Below, piece after piece: positions 22,104 to 35,254 of a stretch of DNA of 64,000 nt. How positions within the stretch are numbered: position 1 is the stretch's first letter; each line of letters begins with the position of its first letter. The notes under the pieces were generated by a model, which saw nothing but the letters and a program-made list of their open reading frames with translations, did not search any database and had not been told where the DNA came from. The stretch spans positions 31,324,821-31,388,820 of the forward strand of contig CM069590.1 in NCBI GenBank assembly GCA_035771175.1, read 5' to 3'. A program made the translations under genes and the position numbers. The stretch is from Paratinospora sagittata (taxonomy: Eukaryota; Streptophyta; Magnoliopsida; Ranunculales; Menispermaceae).

Positions 22104-23654
22104 ATAAAGAAGAACCAGTTGACCTTTTCATGATAAAGGGTGAAACTAGACTTGATTCCAATCTTGGAATCACTAGTGATATCACAATCACTTGATTTGG
22201 TTTGTTTCAACCTTAAAACAATCCAACAAGGACAAATACAGAGATTACAAAGTTTTTTCTAAATGATTAGAACAGTTACATATGAAGCTCACAAATACAA
22301 GTACTTAATATACAAGATATGAAATTTTAAGCTCAATGAGAGAGAGATCTAACAATCACGTTTACCTTCCTTGCAGTTGTATTTGCTCAATGAAATGCTT
22401 TTGATGATGCACGAAATCAAGACACAAAATCCAAGCTTTGGTTCAAAACATTTGACTCACTGGTTTTGAAAATATGAGAAAGAGTTTGATTTTGAAGAAC
22501 ACTCTTTGATTATTGTTTGCTCAAATGGAATCACGTTTTTGCTCTCTGGAAATACACTTTGAGAAGCTCACAATAACTTGCAAAAACCGTGGTTACATCT
22601 CAGTTGAATGCACACACTCTCTCTATTTCAAAATGAGCAAGTTTGGTGTTTTTAGAGAAAAATGACTATGGGTTGATTTGATTTCAAATATTGTTTAATG
22701 TAAGATGTGTAAGAGCATGCTAGACAATAGGAATAATCCAGATGTTAGTGGAGAATATTTCAGTAAGGATAGCCCGACAAAAGTGTGTGAAAAATAGAAA
22801 AATCAAGCAAGTGGAAACATCCACGTTTTTTTGTCAGAAATGTTAGATTTTTGTTTCAGACATGGATAGCGCTATCAAGGTTTATAGCGCGCTATCGGGT
22901 TGTGTATCAGGCCCTATATTGATGGATAGCTGGCTATACTAGGTCGATGTGCACAAACCAGAGAGCTCAGAAATTTTTAGGACAGCGATAGAGCTATCAT
23001 GCCCTTTAGTGCGCTATTGCCTAAAATTCCAGAAAACTGAAATTTTGGCAACAGCTGGATAGCGGGCTATAGGTTCCTGTTTTTGAAAAATCATTCTTTT
23101 GGCATTTAAGAACCAATCTATTGATTCAAAAATACTTTGATATAAGATTTAATACTTTTAAATCATTCAAAACTTATTAAAAACATGATTGAAACCTTTT
23201 GAAAACTATTTTGATAAAATCAAATGAAGGATCAAATTGGTTATGAAAACTTTTGGGAAAATGTGATTTTGATGAGAACTCATTCAAATATGACTCAAAC
23301 AAGTTTGAAACATAGACCGAACATGTTTGAATAAATTAAAATCATTTTTAGAGAAATCTAATGCATTTATGAATGATTGAGCAATATAAAACAAGGTGGT
23401 TTACAACATATATCAAAACTCTATGACCTTTAACTCATATGCTTCTCTTCTCATCTTGACACGTCAAAGCTTTGATTTAGAGTTCTTTTTCTCCGATTGA
23501 TTTGACTTGAATGAGCTTAAATCTTGTATTAGCTTCTTTATTACTTTTGGTGCTGAAATATACTAAATTGAAACATTAGCACCATTTGTTATATTGTTTT
23601 GTTATCATCAAAACACATAGGAGAAAGCTAAGTGAAAAACCACTTGGGCCAACA
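22104..23654 (-). repeat. Element D 3' LTR, right fragment
   Basis: It continues 4482-4854 and matches 29200-30773. It includes the perfect palindrome GATAGCGCTATC (22865-22876) and related TATAGCGC words. It ends CACTTGGGCCAACA at 23654 next to the PPT. Confidence 0.9.
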
Positions 23655-23670
23655 ATCTCCCCCTTTTTTA
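23655..23670 (-). promoter_or_regulatory. Element D polypurine tract
   Basis: The minus strand reads AAAAAAGGGGGAGATT and then the 3' LTR start TGTTGGCCC. This fixes D's orientation as minus. Confidence 0.85.
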
Positions 23671-26600
23671 TGATAACAAAACAATATAAAGTTAATAAAC
23701 ATTAATACTAAAAAGATACAAGATAGCATGATCGTGATAAATGTGAAATACTACAAACATACTGCCAACTTATATTGTTTATCAAGGTTCAACTATCTTT
23801 CCTCCTTTTTGATATCAGCAAAAAGGATGAAAAGAATCATCCAGATTCTCATGGAGAAAGTCCTATGTCCTAGGCATCAAAACACGAGTGCTCCCCCTTT
23901 CTAAAAGAAATAGCGGCTCCCCCTAAATCTATGCACTCAACACTCAAGAAGATTCAAGATATATAATCAAGATTAAGCACACATGAATGCATAGTAGATG
24001 CCATACCATGAGACACACACATGAGATTTAAGAATGATAATTCAAGCACATAGGAGAAATATAATCATGATATGTGTTGAAAGAATTCAGTTCAAAATGT
24101 TCATGGGCTAGCTCAAAAGTATTGATACCACTTGTTGAACACTCAACAATTATTGGTACTACTTATGCGTATCACAATAAGTGCACAGCATAGCCAATGA
24201 TGTACATGTAGATGCATATATATAAGATTAAAAACTATGTTAAAAATGAGAAAGATATGCCAAAAGGATGAATTCATAAAGAATTTTAGGCACAAGTAAT
24301 CATTCTCATGGTATTAAGCGTAAGTAAAATTTTTTCAAGTAGAGCATGGCCTAAAGTGACATATGCTTTGTCATGTATATCAATAATAGCATGAGCGTAC
24401 ATCAAGGTCCATAGCATAGGAAAAATGATTTATGATTAAGCATGGCCTAGCTAGGATGATTTCAATAAGATGCAAAATATAGTTTAAAAAGCTCAAGGCA
24501 TCCATTTGAAATCACAATTCAAAGCATTTGATACATATAGGATTTGAAATTCAAGCAATGCATCAAAATCATGTATGAATGGAACATAAATGACAAAATG
24601 GATAAGTATGAGTGTGGGCATCCTATTTCCATTGACTTAGGCATGTGAAAAAATGTAAATGAGCACACGACCTAAGATGTGGATTCCACGTAATGCATTG
24701 AAGGATATAAATAATGTGGAATGCATACTTGAATCATGAAGTAGATGTGAGTCATGCATATATGAAGGTGATTTAGTACAAGCATGAATACCAATTGTTG
24801 GAATTGGTCATCACTGACACTCACAACAATATTTTATAATTATGAGTGTGCCACTTAACATGATTTTATATATGGCATAACTAAAAGGCATGAGTACTAG
24901 GCAAAATGAAGATATTAAGGCACACAAGCCTAGCATAATTTGTTCTTTTGATCAAGAAAAGTAAATATGATAAACACATGATCAAAACAAGTCTTAGTGA
25001 AGTAAATATGAGCCAAAATATATCAAATTATTTCAAGTCATATGACAACATATACACATGATACATATAGGCATTAAGAGATCAACATTATGTAGCAAAA
25101 AAAACAAAGATACTATATAGAAAGCAATATGATATTTTATAAATATTCAAGAAATTTATATTGCATATATCAAATGAGTATAAGCTTTAAAATTGTATAG
25201 TATAAAGTGCAACAAGCTTATACATCATAAAAGGGTAAAAAGATATTGATTTAATTGGACACTCATTAAAATATATCATTGATGTTAAGAGAAATTAGAA
25301 AATTTATACCTCATGCATCAAGGATCATTCACCAAAGAAATAGGTAATAAGATTTCCAACATTATGAAAAATAACCCTGTTTCATTCTAAGGGATGCAAT
25401 ATGATAGATGGCATATAAGCATTATATTCATATTACAAGCATTTAATATTGATAAGCATGAATAATATAATATTAAGCACAACATGCTTATGACACAAGC
25501 ATATGCATATGAATATTTCTTTTTAATCACAAGAATGCCTAAGACATGTTTTTGTTAATTTAAGTAATCATGTTAATCAACCGGTTGTTCACCTATTGAT
25601 TAAATTTAAGCACAGAGTTAACAACATCAATAAACACATGTGTCATGATAGATATGAAATAATAAATCTAGGTACATACATCTTTAAAATGTATTTTTCT
25701 TAAAATAATCTTTGATGAGGTACAAAGGAAAAACATTGAAAAAGTCTTTCATGATAAGTGATGAAGTATCTATGAAGATCAATAAATACACTTATCAAAT
25801 ACATTCACCATGATTTTAGATAATCCATCAATGAATATGCAATACATGGCAAATGATTGAATGACTAAAATATAAAATGTGAACATCATAGTCATTCAAG
25901 TCCTTATTACTCATTCTAGTTGACTAGACTTATTTGTTTGATATAAATTTGGGCTCATAAGTCAACTAGGTTTCTTAGTGTGAATTTGTTATAAAGAATT
26001 TGATACTTGGAAGCAATAGACAAGTCAAACTATTATTCATGGAAATGATTAAAATTTTATAATATAGAAATTTGAAGTCAAGTTAGTCATTCCATATAGT
26101 TTTCCTTCAAGTATGAGTGAATGGAGACGGTAAAGATATATGTTAATTGCACTCATTCACCCTAGAAGGATAATGGTCATGATCAAATAAGCTTTATGAT
26201 TGTCTATAATTTATGATAAGCACATCAATCATATACCAAGACTTATAATGAAGTATGACATTCTATATGCAAGCACAAAGTTATTCTTGAAATAAGATTT
26301 TAGTACTAAAGGATGCATACGAGCATAATCATGACAATGAAATAGAAATGGCAAGTGCAAATCATGATTTGGCAAAATTTAGCTTGAACATGTTTCCTTC
26401 TAATTAGATATGCATTTATTCAAGCATAGAATGCAACCAAGCATTCATGATATTATATAAGCATGATGATATAAGATATAATGTGAATAAGTAATTCGCA
26501 TATCAATGCCTATTCATGAAAGCTAGAATGTTCAATTTCCAAGCGTATGACTAAAATTTATTTTGAATAAAGAGTGCTGATCATTTTCGTCATTTATTTT

Positions 26601-26709
26601 CATTTCATTTCTAAAGGAAAGAATACAAGTAGATGAAAATTTTAGCATATGGTATTCATTCAAGTAGAACATGTGACATCTAATTATGTGTTGTCATGCC
26701 TTGATTTTT

Positions 26710-26801
<92 letters not shown>

Positions 26802-27800
26802 TAAATAATGATAATTGTCCTTACAGCACATGGGCAGCCCGCCTTTGGGTCTCTAAGAGACAAGGACTAGTTAAATATTTAAGTCTTATCAATAATTTCT
26901 AGAGACTTAAGTATTTTTTTCTTATTCAAGGTCTCTATGAAAGTTATTCTTAATTTTTATTGATAGATCCTGAAAATTTTAATTAAGCTCAAATGATGGA
27001 TCAACTTAATTTTCCTTACCCTTTCTCTATAAAACAAAAATCATTAATAAGCATGGGGAGTAATGTTTCCTTGGTTGGGTTGGAGAAATGTCCTTTAAGG
27101 TTTTCTCATAATTGTTAAGAATCTAAATTCTTAGACTAAGTTTGATCAAATTCCAAGGAGGTAAGTGAGGTATCTATTAGATTATCATTTGACGTGGGTG
27201 CCACTATCTTTTAATACTTATCTTGTTCTATTTCAGAAAAATATAGATTATTTTGATCCTATAGTACAAGGGAAATGGGCTTTAATAAGTAGTCATTCAT
27301 TTTGGTCCATTCCTAAAGTATGAGCATATGAATACATTAGCAATTTCAGAAAAATAATTTTAAGAAGGTTCATCATAATATTGTATCATGCTCAAGATTT
27401 CTCAAAGTATTAAATGAATGAGTATATTTGTGAAGCACAAATATCATTTAATACAAGTATAAATTTTTATGATATGAATTAAGCAAAATATATACATTAA
27501 ATATGTGAACAAAATATATGTAATTCAAGAAAGTTCACAAGGATAAGTGGAAGTAATAGATATGGAATTCTAAACGTACTTCTGGGTTGTATACTAAGCA
27601 TGTTTTGTACCTTTCAAACATTGAATAATATGATTTATCATTCAAACATGTTCAATGTGATAAACAACTTAGGAAATTATAGGCATCATAATTAAAGTCA
27701 TTTTATCAAGCCTAGAATACTTCCAAATGTCATGAAATAGTATAAGTAAGCACATATGACAAAGAATCCATGGAAGTTTGCCTAAAGATGTTTAAAGGTC
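23671..27800 (-). other. Element D internal non-coding region, about 4.1 kb
   Basis: Strongly AT-rich with no frame longer than chance apart from an AT-repeat artefact. No protease, integrase, RT or RNase H motif was found on either strand. It contains one long dinucleotide repeat. Retention of LTRs, PBS and PPT around a long non-coding interior fits a large retrotransposon derivative, though an old and very decayed pol cannot be excluded by eye. Confidence 0.55.
26713..26798. repeat. (AT)n microsatellite, about 43 units
   Basis: Uninterrupted AT dinucleotides for about 86 bp. The tyrosine/isoleucine frame read across it is an artefact. Confidence 0.95.
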
Positions 27801-27826
27801 TTGGCGTATGGTTAAATGATGAGAAT

Positions 27827-28760
27827 CTATGTGATCCGGTGAACCAAAGCTTTTTGTACCCATACTTCTTTGGATTTTACAGTTGTAGCATCTAGGAGTA
27901 GGTACTCTGGAACCCATGCCATTCTATGATATTTATCCTTAAGTGGATATGTAAAACTCCTATGGCATGTCTTGGGCTTAAAATATCTAATATTTGATTT
28001 GCCCAATTGTTGATCTAAAGTGGAGGTCTTTAGTTTTTCTAATTGAAGTTCAATTTCTAAGTCCTCATTTTCATTAGTAACCTTAGTTACTAATTGGGTC
28101 AACTCATATAACCTTTTTTGAAGAGTAGTATTTTCATTTTCTATATCTTTCTTTTCTTCAAGAATCTCCTCTTTTTCTTCAAAAACACTTTCAAAATAAT
28201 TTCGGAGAGTTTCTAACTCATCCATCACATTGGATATCATGTTCTCGAGTGTCTCATTCTTTTTGATGAGTTTGTCAAATTCAATTTCAAGGTTATTATG
28301 AACAATGGAAAAATCATCAAAAGAGAGATTAATAACATTTGTAGAACAGTCACTAATATTTGAAGTAAGACATACATGTTCTACGTTCTCCTTCTCTTTA
28401 CTAGACGCTATGGAGATGCATGAAACAACATAGAGTTCTTCTAATTTATTCCAAATATCTTTGGATGAAGCACATAAAGAAACTCTATCACTGTCACTTG
28501 GGGAAAGGCTAGATCTAAGTATATTTTTTACTACATCATCTAATTTAACTAACTATTTTTTCTTCTTGAGTTTGGGGATTTCAACTCCATTTACTGTTCT
28601 TGTGGGTACATGTGGTCCATTTCTATGATTGAGCCTTGATAAAAGCTCTCATCCTAATTCTCCAAGACATAAAGTTATCTTCATTAAGCATTAGAGGTAA
28701 AAATAGATTGTCACTTAAGTCAAAACTGATTGTATTTTCCATTTGATCTTTAGCTCAAGG
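27827..28760 (-). pseudogene. Element D gag remnant (Copia-type) with coiled coil
   Basis: Just downstream of the PBS on the minus strand, decayed codons read S-K-D-I-W-N-K-L-E-E-L-Y near 28440-28470, a UBN2-like gag signature. The open frame 28240-27827 (137 codons) has a long E/K/L heptad region, N-E-N-E-D-L-E-I-E-L-Q-L-E-K-L, predicted as a coiled coil. It closes with W-V-P-E-Y-L and V-W-V-Q-K-A, resembling the gag-pol spacer of SIRE-type Copia elements. No CCHC is seen. Stops separate the two parts. Confidence 0.6.
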
Positions 28761-28786
28761 TGGTTTGACCTTAAATCAGGACCACC

Positions 28787-28798
28787 GCTCTGATACCA
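28787..28798 (-). promoter_or_regulatory. Element D primer binding site (initiator tRNA-Met)
   Basis: Perfect TGGTATCAGAGC on the minus strand, 2 bp inside the 5' LTR end. Confidence 0.9.
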
Positions 28799-28800
28799 CT

Positions 28801-30773
28801 TGTTGGAATCCCAAGAGGGGAGTAAATTGGGTGTTATAGCCGGTTTTGAATTATTTCTAATTTCTTTGTGGAAATCCTTTAATTAATTCAAGTCATGTAC
28901 TCAAATCAATGTAAAGTGCATAATAAAAGATGCTGAAAATAAATACAATGCACACAAAGGATTTTTATGTGGTTCGGAAATCCTTTTCCTACTCCACGCC
29001 TAGAGAAACCGTCTCTACGATTCCACTATACCTGGTTCACTTCAAGGGTGTGAACCAAACTATTACAATGTCTTTTTCAAGGTTCAAGACAAACCTATCC
29101 TTTTACGAGCTAAGGATGAACCTACGATTTTCTTTTGCGGGATAAGGAAGAACCACGTGCTCCTTTTTCAAGGGCAAATGAAAAATCGATTCCTTTTCAC
29201 GGGCTAAAGAAGAACCGGTTGACCTTTTTCAAGATAAAGAGTGAAACTGGACTTGATTCCAATCTTAGAATCACTAGTGATAGAACAATCACTTGATTTG
29301 ATTTGTTTCAACCTTGAAACAAAAACAATCTAACAAGACCAAATACAGAGATTACAAAGTTTGTTCTAAGTGATTAGAACAGTTACATATGAAGCTCACA
29401 AATACAAGTACATAATATACCAGATATGAAATTTTAAGCTCAATGAGTGAGATATCTTACAATCACATTTACCTTCCTTGCAGTTGTATTTTCTCAATGA
29501 AATGTTTTTGATGATGCACGAAATCAAGACACAAAATCCAAGTTTTGGTTCAAAGCATTTGACTCACTGGTTTTGAAAATATGAGAAAGAGTTTGATTTT
29601 GAAGAACACTTTTTGATTGTTGTTTGCTCAAATGGAATCACGTTTTTGCTTTCTGGAAATACACTTTGAGAAGCTCACAATAACTTTCAAAAATTGTGGT
29701 TACATCTCAGTTGAATGCACACACTCTCTCTATTTCAAAATGAGCAAGTTTGGTGTTTTTATAGAAAAATGACTATGGGTTGATTTTATTTCAAATATTG
29801 TTTAATGAAAGATGTGTAAGAGCATGCTAGACAATAGGAATAATCCAGGTGTTAGTGGAGAATATTTCAGTTAGGATAGCCTGACAAAAGTGTGTGAAAA
29901 ATAGAAAAATCGAGCAAGTGGAAGCATCCACATTTTTCTGTCAGAAATGTCAGAATTTTGTTTCGGACATGGATAGCGCTATCAAGGCCTATAGCGCGTT
30001 GTCGGGTTGTGTATCATGCCCTATATTGATGGATAGCAGGCTATAGCAGTTTGATATACACAAACCTGAGAGCTCTAAAACTTTCAAGATAGCGATAGCG
30101 CTATCATGCCCTATAGTGCGCTATTGCCTAAAATTCCAGAAAACTGAGATTTTGGCAACAGCTAGATAGTTGGTTATAGAGACCTATAGCGGGTTATAGG
30201 TTCATGTTTTTTAAAAATCATTCTTTTGACATTCAAGAACCAATCTATTGATTCAAAAATACTTTGATATAAGATTAAACACTTTTAAATCATTCAAAAC
30301 TTATTGAAAACATAATTGAAACCATTTGAAAACCATTTTGATAAAATCAAATGAAGGATCAAATTAGTTTTGAAAACTTTTGGGAAAATGTGATTTTGAT
30401 GAGAACTCATGCAAATATGACTCAAAAAAGTTTGAAACATAGACCAAATATGTTTGAATAAATTAAAATCATTTTTAGAGAAATCTAATGCATGTATGAA
30501 TGATTGAGCAATATACAACAATGAGGTTTACAACCTATATCAAAACTCTATGACCTTTAGCTCATATTCTTCTCTTCTCATCTTGACACATCCAAGCTTT
30601 GATTTAGACTTCTTTTTATCTGCTTGATTTGACTTGAACGAGCTTAAATCTTGTATTAGCTTCTTTATTACTTTTGGTGCTGAAATATTGAAACATTAGC
30701 ACCATTTGTTATATTGTTTGTTAGCATCAAAACACTTAGGAGAAAGCCAAGTGAAAAACCACTTGGGCCCAAA
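28801..30773 (-). repeat. Element D 5' LTR
   Basis: 1,973 bp matching 4482-4854 plus 22104-23654. A TATA-like TATAAAAA lies on the minus strand near 29756-29764. The palindrome GATAGCGCTATC occurs at 29972-29983 and 30094-30105, with several AGCGC/GCTAT variants between. The outer end reads GGGCCCAAA rather than GGGCCAACA. Confidence 0.9.
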
Positions 30774-30774
30774 G

Positions 30775-32253
30775 TGTGATCTCTGAATTTTTCCTTTATT
30801 CTTATTTATTTCTAGCATGTTATATCTTATCTAGTTAGATGTGTGTGTGTGAATTACCTTCTTAAATTATTTACATGTTAGTCATTATTGTGATGCATGT
30901 CCATACCATTTATGCATGTACCTTGGTATATGAAATCTATGCGTCATACCATTACTCTGCTGAATTAGTAATTGATATAATTAGCCAGACACAGTCTTGT
31001 CCCAAGTACCTTTGAATAGTGAACGGGAGGCAACTCGCTACTCTAGAAGAATGGTATTTAAGCGAGACCATTGTGACTTTGCCACTCAGCCTGGAGACTA
31101 GTCTGGTTGATTTTTTTGAGAACTATTCTTTTGGTACAACCTTGGGATATGGTACTAGTCACGTATACAATACTATTCACATATATGGTACTATTTACAT
31201 ATATGAAATGATTATTGTTGAATTATAACATGATATAAGTTGTTGGGTATTGTTCATTAATAGTTTTATAACATGATATGTTAATACATTACATTAATAA
31301 TGTTGGTATGTTAGTCATATTATTTGCTTCACTAAAGACATGCTAAAAAGATAATAATACATTGAAAGGTGTCTTGGCCAGCCTGGGTGTTTCGAAAGGC
31401 TAAGGTTATGTGGCACAATAGTCGGTGAATTTTGGACTACATTCGAGAAGAGTTCCGAGGGAAAGGTGATTCTACCTGGGTGGTTTATAATCCAAATGAA
31501 TGGTTAGCGACAACTCTTAAAAAAATTAATGTTGCAACGTAATGTGTGCACTTGTTTGAATATCTAATTGAATTTGATGTATTATGCTATTAATAAATAA
31601 GAGTTTAGGAATATTGTTTAAGGTGATCCACTTGGCATTAGCTCACCCCCTCTCTTTTTTCAAGAATGAATAATGCATTATGAGTAGGATTCCATCTGAG
31701 GAGTTGATAGCGATAGAACCAAACAATTGAGTAGATTCGAATAATGTCTTAGTAGTATGTTTGACTATTAAATTGGTTCTTATAGAGGTGAAACCTTTAT
31801 TTTGTGATAATGATTATTGGTCGTATGAATAAGTCATTGTAATAGTAAACTTATTACATTTATCCAATAAATTGTGAATTGTAGTGTCATTTAATTTATT
31901 TTCAATATGGCACACTACATTATTCTTAAAAATGGTTCTAGTCTTGTGATACCTACTGGATTTAGAATACCAATGTATTTGGTATTCTAGGATGATTTAA
32001 TCTAATGACTTTGATATGGTCTCGGACCATGGTAAACATTGAGACATCTAGTCTTAGGTGATTTGAAATTGCAAGCACAGTAAGACTCAAACAATGTCCT
32101 TAGACACATATTTTTATTAATTTAAAAATTCTCATATTAATTATAAGGGTATTGGAAGGACATGAGAGACACTCACACCCCGATTAGGCTACTCAGGTCA
32201 GTCACTCTCCATTATAGCGCGCGTGACCAGGTTGGAAAATTTGGGGTGTGACA
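30775..32253 (+). mobile_element. Gypsy-type LTR, right part of a fragmentary element
   Basis: It contains GCTCACCCCC (about 31646), the landmark seen in other plus-strand Gypsy LTRs here, and ends TTTGGGGTGTGACA at 32253, a common Gypsy LTR terminus. No PBS follows, so it is a 3' or solo LTR. The start is uncertain: TGTGATCTCTGAA at 30775 fits best, with its PPT-like flank now at 4465-4476 across element D. An alternative start is 30840. No pol is readable. Confidence 0.5.
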
Positions 32254-34810
32254 TTAGTTGAAAGCTCAAATATGGTTTCACACAATAGAGAAAAACAATT
32301 TTAATAAGATAGTAAATCAAACAACAAAACTGTTTCAACTCAAACATAAACACAAGAATCGTAAAAGAGATGTTACCCAACTTAGGTAAGATGAAACTCG
32401 TAGATTCACTGAAGGGAATGTGATTGAGAGATTTCTCTTCCAAGAATAATCAAGATCAACAAGTATGTATTGGAAACACTCAAGAACGGCTTGATCAAAC
32501 ACTCAAGAAAACCTTTCAAGTTTCTCATAGATTTTGATACAAATAAGAGAACTTTTCAAAAGGATGAATCAAAGATTCAAATGTAGTAAACTTTTGCAAT
32601 GAAAAGGTGTTTAGAATAGTTCAAGAACTTGTTTAATACTTGGAAATACAAATACAAGAATATAGGCACAAGTTCATATGTTTTGCAAAAGTTGCTCTCA
32701 ATTGAGCAAAGTGTGGTATTTATAGAAAAATACTTGCCTGAGGGGCACAGGAACGCATTCCTTATATGAGAAACGCGTTTCTTCTTTGAAATTTGAAAAG
32801 TTTCAAATTTTCCTCCAATGCAGGAGTGCGTTCCTTATAGAAGGAGCGCATTCCTCCATTGTTCCGTTGGACATTGAGAAGTTGAGTTTTGGTTAGTGTT
32901 TTGCATGTCAATTTAGTTAGTTTTTAGATGTTTTTGCATAATTAGTTCATTTAGTTGTTTTAGGTTCATTTAGGTGTTTTGTTGTGTTTTAGATGTTAGT
33001 TTTAGGTGTTTTCATGAATTGCATGCAATAGATTAGTTTAGGTAAATAATCATAATTTTTAGGAATTTTTCCTTAAATCATTAGTTACATTTTCATATTG
33101 ATAATCTCAGATTTTGCATGTTAATACATATTTGCATTTAGACTTTTAATACTTTATTAGTTTAGATCACTTGCTTGTATTTTTGTGTTTTGTTTTGTAG
33201 GAGAATAAAGAGCTTTAAAGGGATGGAGAAAAAGTCCCAAGGCATTGCACAACAAGTTCCATGGAGAAAAAGTGCAAAAACATGAAGAAAATGCACAAAA
33301 TAGTGCATTTCACGCTCTGAGCGCCGCGGCTCTATTCCCTAGGGTTTGCAAAAGGGAGGAGAGAAAGGGAAGCAAGAAAGAAGAGGAGAAAGTTTGGAGG
33401 AGTTGCAGGTTTTGCAAGAGGAGGAAGAAGAAGATCTTCAAGGGGGTTTTCATCTTTAAATTTCTATTTCTTAAGTTATTGCAATGTTTCATTTCCTTGT
33501 TCTTCATCTTTTTTATCTTGTATCCATGGATTCAATGTTGGGTTAATTGAATACTCTAGGGTTTTGATTGAACTATTTTGAATCTTAAGATCTCATTATC
33601 TTTTATGTGTTGTTGAGAAATTCCATGTTTATTTGCAATTGTCAGTGCTTAATGCTTTCAAATCTTTGGCCAATTTTTTACTGAACATAGATTTGATATC
33701 TAACACTTGAAAAAGGGGATATTGAATTGGAGAAAGATAATTACAACCTAGGGAATTTTGTATCATGTTGGGAGACCTTCAAAACCTTTGAAACCATTTT
33801 GAATGAATCAAAGATCTTAGTGTGTTCTTGTTCGATTAACCTATCACTCGGGAGAAGAGGTTGATAGTTTAAGGATAGATATTCAAGTTGACACTCGAGA
33901 GAGGGACTTGAATGATTAAGGATTCATGGTTATAAATCTAGGATTTAATTTAATAACACAATATTTATAAATCTTAAGAAACAACATAGTGATATCAAAC
34001 CCTAGAACTTTTTATCCATTGATTTCTCTCCAATTTTTATTTCATCTTCTTTGTATCTATTAGCTTTTGTTTAATTTGCATTTTATCCATTAATTCACTC
34101 CACTTTGATCACCTAGATAAAATAAAAAACATTGTAGAATTGGGCATTAAGATTAGTAAAATCACCTTCCTTGTGGATACGATAACCCACTCACCATGGG
34201 TATTATAACTTGATATTCATACACTTACGAATCTAAATTTTGATAACATTTTAAACATGATTAGAACATAATGGGTGAAGATAAACATGTGTAAAACAAT
34301 CGATTAATACAAATAAAGCAAGATGATTAGGACATACAATACAACACACGTAAACTGATGAAATCCATGCAAAGTTGGTAACATGAGTGCATGATTAACA
34401 ATGATATAGATATGCATGAAAATCAACCTTAACTATATGATTGCATGATACACATGATAATATACGTGCATGCATGGTCAATATGATAATAGTATACGTG
34501 CATGAATATCTAATAACCTATATGCATGAGAAATAATGATGTATGCATGATTTTGAAAAGATGCAGAGCATATTGTGGTTGGAACAAGTAAAGATTACTC
34601 TACAACACTAAGATTCTTGACAAAAGATTACAGACTTGAAGCTCTTGAATCTTCGTGCTTTATTGTTCCATCCACACGCATTGAAGAGATAGTTGAAACA
34701 ATCTGATATAGCTAATTAACACTGAAACAACTAAGTCAAAGGAATTAGTGAAAACATGGAATGTTGTTTGTAATCATCAGAACAAAACTAGGTGAGAGTT
34801 GTTACATCAA
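32254..34810 (-). mobile_element. Antisense Copia-like LTR fragment, split by a solo LTR
   Basis: The flanks (32254-32874 and about 34249-34810) follow the layout of the D LTRs: AACACTCAAGAAC region, TATTTATAGAAAAATA TATA-equivalent, a palindrome-rich block, then a TTTGTAATCATCAGAAC end. The palindrome block has its own words: AGAAACGCGTTTCT (32769-32782) and GCGTTCC/GCGCATTCC. Termini and TSD were not resolved. Confidence 0.5.
32875..34248 (+). mobile_element. Athila-type solo LTR, about 1.4 kb
   Basis: TGAGAAGTTGAGTTTTGG at the start parallels TGACGAGTTAGA (element C) and TGATAAGTAGGA (element A). The interior shares the TTTAGATG-rich opening and the GAGAGAGGGACTTGAATGATT-like closing part. 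It ends CACTTACGAATCTA...GATAACA near 34248, like the A and C LTR ends. No PBS or gag follows. The flanks GACAT and TTTTA do not match, so the limits are approximate. The frame at 33245-33550 is non-coding LTR. Confidence 0.65.
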
Positions 34811-34814
34811 CATC

Positions 34815-35254
34815 ATGTACGAGGAGTCGTAGCTTTTGTTAGCTTAGAGTGTGTACCCCATGATTGGGCATAACCTTTGCCACTTTGGGTGTGTGGCTCA
34901 TAGTTGACTTGTAGCCTTCGCCATTTTGGGTGTGTGTCACATGGTTGGCCTGTGACCTTTACTACTTTGGGGTGTGTAGCTCACAGTTGCCCTATGGCCA
35001 CTGCTACTTTGGGGTGTGTAGCTCATTGTTGGCCTGTGGCCTCTGCTACTTTGGGGTGTGTAGCTCACAGTTGGTCATAACCTTTGCTATTTGGGGTGTA
35101 CAACTCATAATTAGCTATAGCTATTTGGGTTGTAAAGCTCACAGTTGGTTGTAGCCTTCGCTATTTGGAGTGTGTAACTCGCAAGTGGTCGTAGCCTTTG
35201 CTATTTGTGGTGTACAACTCACACTTGGTCGTATCCTTTGCTATTTGGGGTGTA
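34815..35254. repeat. Minisatellite of about 42 bp, roughly ten units
   Basis: Imperfect units contain CTACTTTGGGGTGTGTAGCT, then CACAGTTGGTCGTAGCC. The unit measured at about 34990-35080 is 42 bp. It stops where element C begins at 35255. A 74-codon frame over the repeat is an artefact. Confidence 0.85.

Larger units (their letters stand above)
4482..30773 (-). mobile_element. Element D: Copia-like, probably non-autonomous, TSD GTGTG
   Basis: The LTRs start TGTTGGCCCAAG in sense (minus) orientation and end CCTCTTGGGATTCCAACA. The TSD GTGTG lies at 4477-4481 and 30774-30778. The 5' LTR is 28801-30773, the PBS 28787-28798, the internal region about 23670-28786, the PPT 23655-23669, and the 3' LTR is split into 4482-4854 and 22104-23654 by element A. 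Without A, D would be about 9 kb. Only a decayed gag is visible; no protease, integrase or RT motifs were found, so it resembles a large retrotransposon derivative of a Copia parent. Confidence 0.85.

Noticed and set aside
26708..26902. Frame of alternating tyrosine and isoleucine
   Set aside because: Translation of an (AT)n microsatellite.
33245..33550. 101-codon plus-strand frame in the Athila-type solo LTR
   Set aside because: It lies wholly within LTR sequence, has a lysine/phenylalanine-rich composition from purine and T-rich tracts, and has no counterpart in elements A or C.
34930..35154. 74-codon frame with repeated Y-F-G-V-C-S-S
   Set aside because: Product of the 42-bp minisatellite, whose unit length is divisible by three.
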